From a virus, in IMG/VR virus record IMGVR_UViG_3300020404_002568, positions 1-31,488 of that record: DNA of 31,488 bases; one strand, given 5' to 3'. Both the position numbers and the translations under genes were made by a program. The notes under the pieces were generated by a model. It saw nothing but the letters and a program-made list of their open reading frames with translations. It did not search any database and was not told the origin of the DNA. This document shows positions 9,291-17,600 of the stretch, one piece after another. Numbering within the stretch: the first letter of the stretch is position 1; the number at the start of each line of letters is the position of its first letter.

Positions 9291-10595
9291 TTAAGTTACA
9301 ACAACCCAAACTTCTCCTCTTGCACCACCATCAGAGTCTCTTGCTCCTCCACCACCACCTGGTGTTTGTGCGTCTCCACCAGAACCTTGAGAATTTCCAC
9401 CATTACCACCCATACGACTACTACCTCCACCACTAGGAGAGTTTGAGTAATTATTCCATGCAGCACCACCAGCACCTCCTCTTAAAACATTTCCAGCACT
9501 TCCATTATATTGTCCATATGGACCATAACCACCACCGTACGCTCCACCTCCACCTTGTGTTACAGTATTACTATTACCAGGACTAGCAACACTAAAATCA
9601 CTATCACCACCATATCCTCGACCCCCACCTTGACCACCTCCAGTAGTGAAAGCACCACCTCCATCTCCACCGTCTCGATGTGGAGGTTTTTGACTATTAG
9701 GTGTACCAGGACCACCAAAATTACACCCATGTCCTCCTTGTCCACCGTATGCAGCAGCATATGTGCCAAATGATGTAGTACCTCCAGATCCAGCTACTGT
9801 TGTTCCATCAGTACCACTTGGATAAGAAGCGAGAGTTCCTCCACCTCCAATTGTAACGGATACTGATGATGGTAAATCTGACATTTTAAATTCGTAAATT
9901 CCATATCCTCCTCCTCCACCGCCACCAGCTCCACGACCACCATTACCGCCACCGCCACCGCCACCCCACAGGTGGACAGTAACTATATTACCTGAAGAGG
10001 GTTTTGTCCAAGTGCCACTTGAGGTGAATACTGTTAATAGTGAGGTTCCAGGTGGTCCTGGTGGTCCTGCGACTGATGATGGTGGACCTGGTGGTCCAGC
10101 AACTGTCGAATCGGCACCTGGTGGTCCTGGTGGTCCAGCAACTGTCGAATCAGAACCTGGCGGACCTGGTGGTCCTGCTACTGTCGAATCAGAACCTGGT
10201 GGTCCTGGCGGTCCTGGTGGTCCAGCGACTGATGAATCAGAACCTGGCGGACCTGGTGGTCCAGCAACTGATGATGGTGAACCTGGTGGTCCTGGCGGTC
10301 CTGCTACTGAAGAATCAGAACCTGGTGGTCCTGGCGGTCCTGCTACTGATGATGGCGAACCTGGTGGACCTGGTGGTCCTGCTGTGCCTGAACCAGTCTG
10401 ACCTTTTTGTCCTTTAGTAGAATTATCATCACCTTTCTGACCTTTAACACCCTTTTCCCCTTTAACACCTTTTGTTGCTGATGCTGGAGATTTTTTCCAA
10501 GCACCATTTGTACTATCCCACACAAATGTTATACCGTTCTCGGTATGTGTCTGCCCATCAGTGAGATTAGTGCTTGGAAAATCAAATGATGCCAT
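9291..10595 (-). CDS. Collagen-like fibre with glycine-rich tip domain (candidate adhesin)
   Basis: This is a 434-aa protein in three parts. Residues 1-40 form a short module with 'GITFVWDSTNGAWKKS', a type common in phage fibres. A short Gly-X-Lys stretch is followed by a (Gly-Pro-Pro)-rich shaft at about 73-183, built from 'AGPPGPPGSDSTV'-type 13-residue units. The C-terminal ~250 residues begin 'VFTSSGTWTKPSSG', 'VTVHLWGGGGGGG' and are extremely Gly-rich, ending in 'GEVWVVVT'. Such a domain resembles the Gly-rich tip domains of phage fibres and the polyglycine-sandwich adhesins of some T4-like phages (family knowledge). It is therefore a candidate receptor-binding tip. A CTAAATA promoter candidate precedes it. 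Its shaft DNA is closely similar to that of the 853-aa gene upstream. Confidence 0.8.
   Translation of the reverse strand: MASFDFPSTNLTDGQTHTENGITFVWDSTNGAWKKSPASATKGVKGEKGVKGQKGDDNSTKGQKGQTGSGTAGPPGPPGSPSSVAGPPGPPGSDSSVAGPPGPPGSPSSVAGPPGPPGSDSSVAGPPGPPGPPGSDSTVAGPPGPPGSDSTVAGPPGPPGADSTVAGPPGPPSSVAGPPGPPGTSLLTVFTSSGTWTKPSSGNIVTVHLWGGGGGGGNGGRGAGGGGGGGYGIYEFKMSDLPSSVSVTIGGGGTLASYPSGTDGTTVAGSGGTTSFGTYAAAYGGQGGHGCNFGGPGTPNSQKPPHRDGGDGGGAFTTGGGQGGGRGYGGDSDFSVASPGNSNTVTQGGGGAYGGGYGPYGQYNGSAGNVLRGGAGGAAWNNYSNSPSGGGSSRMGGNGGNSQGSGGDAQTPGGGGGARDSDGGARGEVWVVVT
10047..10379 (-). repeat. Gly-Pro-Pro collagen-like repeat array 1
   Basis: This array codes for repeated GPPGPPG blocks separated by Ser/Asp/Ala/Val linkers, with a roughly 39-base unit (13 residues). 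Unit sequences alternate between SDSTV, SDSSV and SPSSV types. It is visibly more GC-rich than the flanking AT-rich sequence because of Pro and Gly codons. Closely similar units occur at 11073-11405. Confidence 0.9.
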
Positions 10596-10621
10596 AAATT
10601 TATTACATACTATTATGGTAA

Positions 10622-10628
10622 TATTTAG
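10622..10628 (-). promoter_or_regulatory. Candidate late promoter (CTAAATA) before the collagen-like adhesin
   Basis: On the minus strand CTAAATA lies 26 bases before the ATG at 10595, inside the 45-base gap that follows the 853-aa gene. This is one of the few gaps in the leftward gene block, and it carries the same heptamer found before other genes here. Confidence 0.45.
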
Positions 10629-10640
10629 ATATCATATTGG

Positions 10641-13202
10641 TTAAATAATCTCCTGAACTGTTAAACTTGATCCTGATTCAACTGTAACTTGGTAATCCCC
10701 AGCATCTGCCTCCCTAATCCTAAGAGTATATGTTTGGCTATTACCACCATGATTATTGGAATCCACAACACTTATATTGAAACCTGTTTTATTAGTATGA
10801 CCACTATTACCAGCTGACATACCATTACTAGTAGTCACAGTCGCACCTATTTGGTTGCTACCACGATATAGTCGTAGTTGACCATGATTTACAGTTGGAT
10901 TGTCGAAATCATCATCTCTATACGAACCTGATGTGCCAGCAGCAGTAACTAATAATTTGGAACCAGATGTAGTTGGAGTGATAGTAGTAGTGATAGCTGT
11001 TTGGTAGGAGGTAGAGGTAGTACCATAATTACTAAACCGCATTGTTGAATTAATCGCTGGTGTGGTTCCAGAACCTGGTGGTCCTGGTGGACCTGGTGGT
11101 CCTGCTACTGTCGAATCAGAACCTGGCGGACCTGGTGGTCCAGGTGTTGTCGATGGCGGACCTGGTGGTCCTGCTACTGTCGAATCAGAACCTGGCGGAC
11201 CTGGTGGTCCTGCTACTGATGATGGCGAACCTGGCGGACCTGGTGGTCCAGCGACTGATGAATCAGAACCTGGAGGACCTGGTGGTCCTGCGACTGATGA
11301 TGGTGAACCTGGTGGACCTGGTGGTCCAGCAACTGATGATGGTGAACCTGGTGGTCCTGGTGGTCCTGCGACTGATGATGGCGAACCTGGTGGACCTGGT
11401 GGTCCTGCTACTGATGATGAATCTCCTTTTTCCCCTTTAGTAGCTTGTGGTGATGTTGCAGCGACCCATTGGGATGAAGTTCCGTCGTTATAATAAACAT
11501 ATAAATCTCCTTCATCACTATCCCACCATAAGTCACCTGCATTAGCACTAGATGGTCCTGTATCTGCAATATTGACAGACGAGTTTACTGATGATCCTTT
11601 TTCACCTTTTATACCTTTTTGACCTTTTTGACCTTTCTGTCCTTTATCTCCTTTACCTGCATTAGTACCATCTATTCCTTTTTCTCCCTTTTCACCTTTA
11701 CTACCTTTTTGTCCTTTATCAGCAGTAGCTCCATCTGCTCCTTTTAGACCCTTTTCACCTTTCTGTCCTTTTTCTCCTTTATTACCTTCAGTTCCATCTA
11801 TTCCTTTTTCTCCCTTTTCACCTTTATCTCCTTTAATGCCCTTGATGCCCTCTGTACCATCTATTCCTTTTTCCCCCTTTTGACCTTTTTCTCCTTTAGT
11901 GCCCTTGATGCCCTCTGTACCATTTATTCCTTTTTCTCCCTTTTCACCTTTATCTCCTTTAATGCCCTTAATTCCTTTTGTACCATCTGTTCCTTTTTCT
12001 CCTTTTTCTCCTTTAGTACCCTTGATGCCCTCTGTACCATCTATTCCTTTTTGTCCTTTTTCTCCTTTATCACCTTTCTCTCCCTTTACTCCTTTATCTC
12101 CTTTATCCCCAATTCTAGAAAAATTTAACACACATTGCTCTGTATCAGATGGCATAGTTCCTGTGCCATTCTGAACACTTACCTCAACATATCCAGTGAA
12201 ATCAACAATATTTGTTACTTCAAAGATTGCTAATGTATTATCTGAATTATCATTTGACGCAACGTACAAATATCCTTTGATAGTGCTATTAGAATCATCC
12301 CAAGATAGTAAATGATTTGATACATCAACTGAATTAATATCTAAATCATCAATATAAATTTCAGAGACGTTACTGACCGTTCCGTTATTATAACGGAATA
12401 CTCCTTGAGTTGGATCTGCTTGTATGGTTACAGATGAAAATCTATATCTTAATCCAGCTTTATCACCTTGTGCACCCTTTGTACCTACTCCCTCCTGACC
12501 TTTTACTCCCTTATCACCTTTTATTCCCTTCTCACCTTTTTTACCCTTTTCACCCTTTTCACCCTTTTCACCTTTCTCACCTTTTATTCCTTTCTCACCT
12601 TTAATTCCCTTAATACCTTGTTCTCCCTTTTGTCCTTTATTACCTGCTTGTTCTACTTCTCCCTTCTGACCTTTTTGACCTTTTTCACCAACAGGACCTT
12701 GACCACCAGCATTTGCCATTACCCACTGGGCAGAGTCATTATCTTGATAGTAGATATATAAATCTCCCTTGTCACTCTCCCACCATAACTCTCCACTTCT
12801 TGCGTTTGATGGAGGATTATTACCAATCGTAACTGGTATTACGGTTACAGTAGCTGCAATGCCTGGATGTCCAGTAGGGTTTTGAACATCAACAAATGCT
12901 TCAACCGCTGCACCCTCAAAATTTAATTGAGTAATACTGTTTGAAGTACCAACTATTACCCCTTCATCAAAAACTGAAATTGAACCAGGTATCAGACCAC
13001 CACCAACTGGAATCCAATATCTTTTACCAGGAAAACCTGGCACCGCCACTAATTGAAATTGAGAACCTGTAGGAACAGGATCTCCAATTAATGGGTCAGA
13101 TAAATTCGGTTCTGCTTGTTCAAGATTCAGATATTCATAGCGATCATCTTTTAACTGATCTTGAGGAGTTCTTTTGACTCTACCACTTAAATACTTAACC
13201 AT
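10641..13202 (-). CDS. Large collagen-like fibre protein
   Basis: This is an 853-aa protein. An N-terminal domain (1-165) ends in a 'GELWWESDKGDLYIYY' module. A Gly-X-Lys collagen-like segment (about 169-250) follows, then a globular insert (250-363), a second Gly-X-Lys segment (364-537), a second copy of the Trp-Trp module (553-583) and a Gly-Pro-Pro segment (600-710). The C-terminal domain (715-853) contains 'LRLYRGSNQIG' and 'TYTLRIREADAGDYQV', which looks like a beta-sandwich tip or trimerisation head. Pro and Lys mostly sit before Gly, the position modified by animal prolyl and lysyl hydroxylases. Collagen-like Gly-X-Y shafts are known in phage tail fibres. The ATG at 13202 lies two bases after the previous stop. 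It probably forms a trimeric fibre; its place on the virion is unknown. Confidence 0.85.
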   Translation of the reverse strand: MVKYLSGRVKRTPQDQLKDDRYEYLNLEQAEPNLSDPLIGDPVPTGSQFQLVAVPGFPGKRYWIPVGGGLIPGSISVFDEGVIVGTSNSITQLNFEGAAVEAFVDVQNPTGHPGIAATVTVIPVTIGNNPPSNARSGELWWESDKGDLYIYYQDNDSAQWVMANAGGQGPVGEKGQKGQKGEVEQAGNKGQKGEQGIKGIKGEKGIKGEKGEKGEKGEKGKKGEKGIKGDKGVKGQEGVGTKGAQGDKAGLRYRFSSVTIQADPTQGVFRYNNGTVSNVSEIYIDDLDINSVDVSNHLLSWDDSNSTIKGYLYVASNDNSDNTLAIFEVTNIVDFTGYVEVSVQNGTGTMPSDTEQCVLNFSRIGDKGDKGVKGEKGDKGEKGQKGIDGTEGIKGTKGEKGEKGTDGTKGIKGIKGDKGEKGEKGINGTEGIKGTKGEKGQKGEKGIDGTEGIKGIKGDKGEKGEKGIDGTEGNKGEKGQKGEKGLKGADGATADKGQKGSKGEKGEKGIDGTNAGKGDKGQKGQKGQKGIKGEKGSSVNSSVNIADTGPSSANAGDLWWDSDEGDLYVYYNDGTSSQWVAATSPQATKGEKGDSSSVAGPPGPPGSPSSVAGPPGPPGSPSSVAGPPGPPGSPSSVAGPPGPPGSDSSVAGPPGPPGSPSSVAGPPGPPGSDSTVAGPPGPPSTTPGPPGPPGSDSTVAGPPGPPGPPGSGTTPAINSTMRFSNYGTTSTSYQTAITTTITPTTSGSKLLVTAAGTSGSYRDDDFDNPTVNHGQLRLYRGSNQIGATVTTSNGMSAGNSGHTNKTGFNISVVDSNNHGGNSQTYTLRIREADAGDYQVTVESGSSLTVQEII
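11073..11405 (-). repeat. Gly-Pro-Pro collagen-like repeat array 2
   Basis: This array encodes about ten GPPGPPG blocks with SPSSV, SDSSV, SDSTV and STT linkers, in mostly 39-base units. It is nearly the same in unit sequence and length as the array at 10047-10379 in the next gene. Confidence 0.9.
11592..12113 (-). repeat. Gly-X-Lys collagen-like array, distal segment
   Basis: This stretch encodes about 170 residues of near-uninterrupted Gly-X-Y with Y mostly Lys (for example GEKGEKGIDGTEGIKG). A longer unit of roughly 36-45 residues, containing IDGTEGIKG, recurs several times. The coding sequence is purine-rich on the minus strand. Confidence 0.85.
12453..12698 (-). repeat. Gly-X-Lys collagen-like array, proximal segment
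   Basis: This encodes about 80 residues of Gly-X-Y, with GEKGEKGEKGEKGKKG at its core and a short interruption (EVEQA) near its start. It is followed by a globular insert before the second Gly-X-Lys segment of the same protein. Confidence 0.85.
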
Positions 13203-13204
13203 AA

Positions 13205-14659
13205 TTATGCACTACTATTTTCAAGAATACTTGCTATTAATTCCATTTCTAATGGTGCAAAAAATCCACCAGATGTGCTTTCTCCTACGTTGACAACTAG
13301 TGTCGTCGAGTTTTGTCCTGTATTATAATTATTACCAGTAGCACCGCCTGATACTGTCAATTCAGCATCTGATGCTGGATCAGTCACACGAGGATATGCG
13401 TGTTCTGTCTCTCTGTTGTCCATCGAACAACTGAATATAATTCCATTATCAATAATTCTAATTTTATCTCCATTTACTAATTTATGTGCAGATTCAGTCT
13501 TGATTACTAATTCTCCTGCTCTTAAATCATATGTCTCAACAATTTGATCATCAGGATCTCTTGAAGAACCACCACCATAATATACTGCATATTCTACATT
13601 ATATCTAGTTCCAATTTTATGAATATTATCTACTAGTGAGGGACCATCAACATATGTATGAACTGATGTATCGGATGAAGTACCAATAAACACTTTGAAG
13701 TTAGTAGAGTCTACAATTTGACCTACCTCTAAAATTTTTCCATATGCATAATCGGGTTTACCCAGATTTTGATTCTCACCTGAATTTCTTGGATATAATT
13801 TTACAGCTGAGTTACTATCAAGATCGCAAGTAAACGCAAAACTTTCCTTTTCAAGTCTTATCAAATCACCAGTGGAAAAACCATGTGCAGTGGTTGTTGT
13901 AACATTTAGTTGTCCAGTAGATGGATCATAAGATGTTCCAACAGTAGAACTAAATTTTTCATATCCATCAACCGTTGAATCTGATGCTTCTACGACTTCA
14001 ATTGCAAGAGCTTTTGATCTTTCATAATAATGAATCGCTGAATTATAATAATGTGAATAATCTTTATTAGTTATTCCAATTGGTTTTGATCCACCAATAA
14101 ATGACGTAAATGTTTTTGACGTTCCTACAAATCCCTCAATAGACTCAACTGTATATGATTGTGGTGGGTCTGGAAACACATTTGTTGTGATTCCAGTCTG
14201 TCCTGGTTTACAAGTTAAAGCAATTCCTGCAAGGGTAATCGGATCTCCTGCTTTAAATGGATGAGGTTCTTTTGTGTTTATAGTGACGATGCCAGTAGGT
14301 TCGTCATATTCAACGAATGTAATAATTCCAACTTGTTGTTGGTTTGCTTGAATAAAAATCTTATCTTGTATTATTGGAGTTTTCTCAAGTACTAATCTAC
14401 CATCAACAAGTATTGCAGCATCATTTGGTGGTATCTCAACATCTTTAATTACTCTTACTTCTCTCTTATTTCCTGTGCTTCTTTGTGTCCTTTGCTGTGT
14501 AAATGTAACTGTAGGGAAAGTTTTACCAATACCAACATTAGTAACTTGCACATACAATAATAACGCAGAAGTTCCTGTTGGCACTTCGTAAAGTTTTTGT
14601 TTGCCAGGTGAAACAGGAACTGCTATTGATACAAATTTATTAACTGGTGCTATCGCCAT
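13205..14659 (-). CDS. Virion structural protein (baseplate/tail-associated, beta-module type)
   Basis: This is a 484-aa protein starting MAIAPVNKFVSIAVPVSPGK. The N-terminal ~110 residues contain 'LYEVPTGTSALLLYVQVTNVG' and look like a compact beta domain. After that, at least three copies of a beta module with a 'T..(P/A)H.(F/L)..GD.I.(L/I)' signature occur: 'EPHPFKAGDPITLAGI', 'TAHGFSTGDLIRLEKE' and 'SAHKLVNGDKIRIIDN'. Similar modules occur in the 1931-aa fibre. Each is followed by a 'F(T/S)C' segment. The ATG at 14659 is one base after the previous stop and its own stop is two bases before the collagen-like gene. It may connect fibre to baseplate, as gp9/gp10 do in T4, but no specific homology could be shown by eye. 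Confidence 0.75.
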   Translation of the reverse strand: MAIAPVNKFVSIAVPVSPGKQKLYEVPTGTSALLLYVQVTNVGIGKTFPTVTFTQQRTQRSTGNKREVRVIKDVEIPPNDAAILVDGRLVLEKTPIIQDKIFIQANQQQVGIITFVEYDEPTGIVTINTKEPHPFKAGDPITLAGIALTCKPGQTGITTNVFPDPPQSYTVESIEGFVGTSKTFTSFIGGSKPIGITNKDYSHYYNSAIHYYERSKALAIEVVEASDSTVDGYEKFSSTVGTSYDPSTGQLNVTTTTAHGFSTGDLIRLEKESFAFTCDLDSNSAVKLYPRNSGENQNLGKPDYAYGKILEVGQIVDSTNFKVFIGTSSDTSVHTYVDGPSLVDNIHKIGTRYNVEYAVYYGGGSSRDPDDQIVETYDLRAGELVIKTESAHKLVNGDKIRIIDNGIIFSCSMDNRETEHAYPRVTDPASDAELTVSGGATGNNYNTGQNSTTLVVNVGESTSGGFFAPLEMELIASILENSSA

Positions 14660-14660
14660 T

Positions 14661-17600
14661 TTAGTTTAATGCTAATATCAGTGGAGTAAGTTGTGCTTGA
14701 ATTGCTCTGTTGAAATCTCTTCCCCTTATTGTAGATGTTGTTTGATCTATTGTCAAACCATCACCAATTCGGAAATTACCTTTTTGATCAGTGCTAGTGA
14801 ACGGTACTTGCCCACCATTAATCGCTACGACCTCATTCTCAGGTATTGGTTTACCTGCCTGGAATGGGTTAGCCTTATTTATATCTACACCTGCACCGAT
14901 GTACTCAAATGAATGTGAACTCGTTATGATTCGACTTAATCTCACAAATTCTACCTTGACATCTAAACCAATCGCATAAGGAATAAACTCATTAAAGACA
15001 ATAGTTGAAATACCAACTGGTTCTGATGTTACTGATGCTTCACTTACTGTAAATAATATAGGATCCATATCAACTTCTAATGTCGCATCAGTGCCACCAC
15101 CACCTCCTGTAATGATTACTTCTAAAGGACTCCCATTAAAGGTTTGATCTGGTAGAAAATTACGACCACTATTAATAACATCTACTGATGTTATAGTACC
15201 AGCAGCACTTACATTTGCAGAAAATTCAGGAATAATTGCCTCAGGTCCTTGTGGCGGTTGATTTAGTGATATAATTGGTGGTGCAGCAGCAGAATATTGA
15301 CCAAGATCTCCACCAGTAATAACTCTTATACCTCTGACTAATTCAAGTGGTTTAGTTATTGAAGCATTTGAGGGACTATCAGGATAATTTGACATATTTA
15401 AGTGGAAGTATGCTCCCTGTCCATCAAAAGGTGTTCTTTCTCTTCTAGTTGGTGTATTAAAATCTCTAGTTTCAGTAGTGATAATCGTATCTGCTCCACC
15501 TAACGATTCTGTTAAAGTCTTACCATCAAACTCAATATCACCAAATCCATCTGCTTTTAATCCAACATTACCAAATGATGAGTTAGAGTTTGTTAGGTCA
15601 CATTGACCTCCCGAAGTAGCAGCAATACCAACATCACAACAAATAGTAAATATTGAAACTAACTGAGCATAAGCATTATTTGATAATGATACTCCAATAC
15701 CTGCTTCATTATACTGTGTAAATGAATCACACACCATTGACTTTAAATCTTGACCTAAATTATTTTCCCCTAAAGCATCAGCATTAGCATGATCTCCATT
15801 TATCTTCATACCAATACTTTTTGTCATAAAGTTAGTGCAGTTACGAATATATGGTGATCTCCATCTTCCAGAAGAACCCTCATCTGCAGGACCTACAGCA
15901 GTAAATCCTGTGACTGCCTGAAACTCTAATCCAGCATCAATATCAACTTGAGTAGGTGGAAATGCAACAGCACCACAATTACTATGATCATCAGAAAGTG
16001 CTGCTCCTGTAAAACTTAAATTTTCTATCAGACACCCTCTCCTAACATGAAAAAAGTCTTTATTTTTATTTTCTGGTATTAATAAAACCAATCGCAAATC
16101 TTCACCATTTATAGCTACATCCTCTCTTAAACCAATCGGATTATTTTCAATATAAGTTCCAGATCTTACACGAATTGTATCACCAACTTGTGCGATAGCC
16201 GCAGCAGCACCAATTGTATATTTCGCATCTCCCTCTAATAATCCACTATTAGTATCACAACCATTCTTTGTAACCCATATAGTTCTCTTAGTTTGTACAC
16301 CAGATGGTCTCCAAGAAACACCTACACCAACTCCTGATACATCAAATGATGATAAGCGATAATCCGTCTTACAAATACCAACTCCATTATTATTAAAAAA
16401 GTCAATAAGTCTCTTATCTAATTCTAAATCACCAATAATTTTAGCATCTTCACCAACATTTAAATTTTTAGCTATCGCTACACCACCATCAATTACCGCA
16501 GCACCTGTTGTTAAGTCTGTTGATTGAACATCAGAATCTACATCTAATCTACCTCCAATGACAGTATCTTGTCCTACATTTAAATTTAAGGCAATTCCAA
16601 CTCCACCATCTATAACTGCAGCTCCTGTTGTTACATTACTTGATTGTGTGGTATCATCAACATCCAATCTACCTTTTACTACTGCATCTACACCAACATT
16701 TAAATTTTTCTCAATTCCAACTCCACCCTCTACAACTAATGCACCCGTATCTTTATCGGATGAATCAGTGGCATCCTCAATTTTTGTCTGCCCACCAACA
16801 AATAGTTTTTTGACAATACCAACACCACCATCTATTTGAACAGATGCATTAAGTGTGCTGGTCGCATCAGTGACATCATTAAAAGTAGTTAATCCATCTA
16901 CATCAAGTGTGTTATTAAGTGTAGTAGCCCCATCAACATCAAGAGTCGCATTTAATGTAGTATCTCCATCAACATCAAGTGTATTATTAAGTGTGGTCGC
17001 TCCATCAACATCAAGAGTCGCATTTAATGTAGTATCTCCATCAACATCAAGTGTGGCATTAAATGTAACATTACCATCTACATTTAATGTTGAATCAAAA
17101 TCTACCGCATCAGTTGCATGTACTGTTCCTGTAATATCTAATTGAGCACTTGGTGAATTATTATTAATACCAACTCTTGTCATTCTATAGATGTCATTAC
17201 CAGTAAATCCCCAAAAGTCTTTAGTTTGGATATTGGCAATCGTGGTTGGATTTTGAGGATTTGGAATAGGAATTAGATTATCAACTCCCGTACCTTGACT
17301 ATTAATCTGTACAAAATTAAGATGTGAATAAAGTTGTGATGTTCCACCAATCGGTAAATCTGTTCCCTCATCCTGAACTCTTATCCCATCAAGGTCAGCA
17401 GGTGAAACTTGATTCCAACGTATACCATTCTGATCCCTCTGCATATAATATCCATTCACACCAGGTGAACCTTGTGAATCGTAAATATTACGATCTACAT
17501 GAATACTACCCAAAACATCTAATTTTAATTCACCCTGTGTTGCACCATCATATTCACCAGGCACACCAGGTACACTAGTGTGTGTCCAATCACCACCAAC

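Noticed and set aside
10012-10401. Plus-strand open frame rich in Gly-Gly-Pro
   Set aside because: It is the reverse complement of the GPP collagen array. Gly and Pro codons (GGN/CCN) mirror each other, and it lacks its own context.
10047-11405. Regular repeats considered as a CRISPR array
   Set aside because: Units are contiguous, in frame and encode GPPGPPG with short linkers. There are no unique spacers.
11062-11493. Second plus-strand Gly-Gly-Pro open frame
   Set aside because: Same mirror effect over the second GPP array; the minus-strand gene is continuous with recognisable domains.
16558-17145. Plus-strand open frames opposite the LDVDG repeats
   Set aside because: They are shadows of the minus-strand repeat gene, with Ser/Thr/Pro-rich sequence that follows from the repeat.
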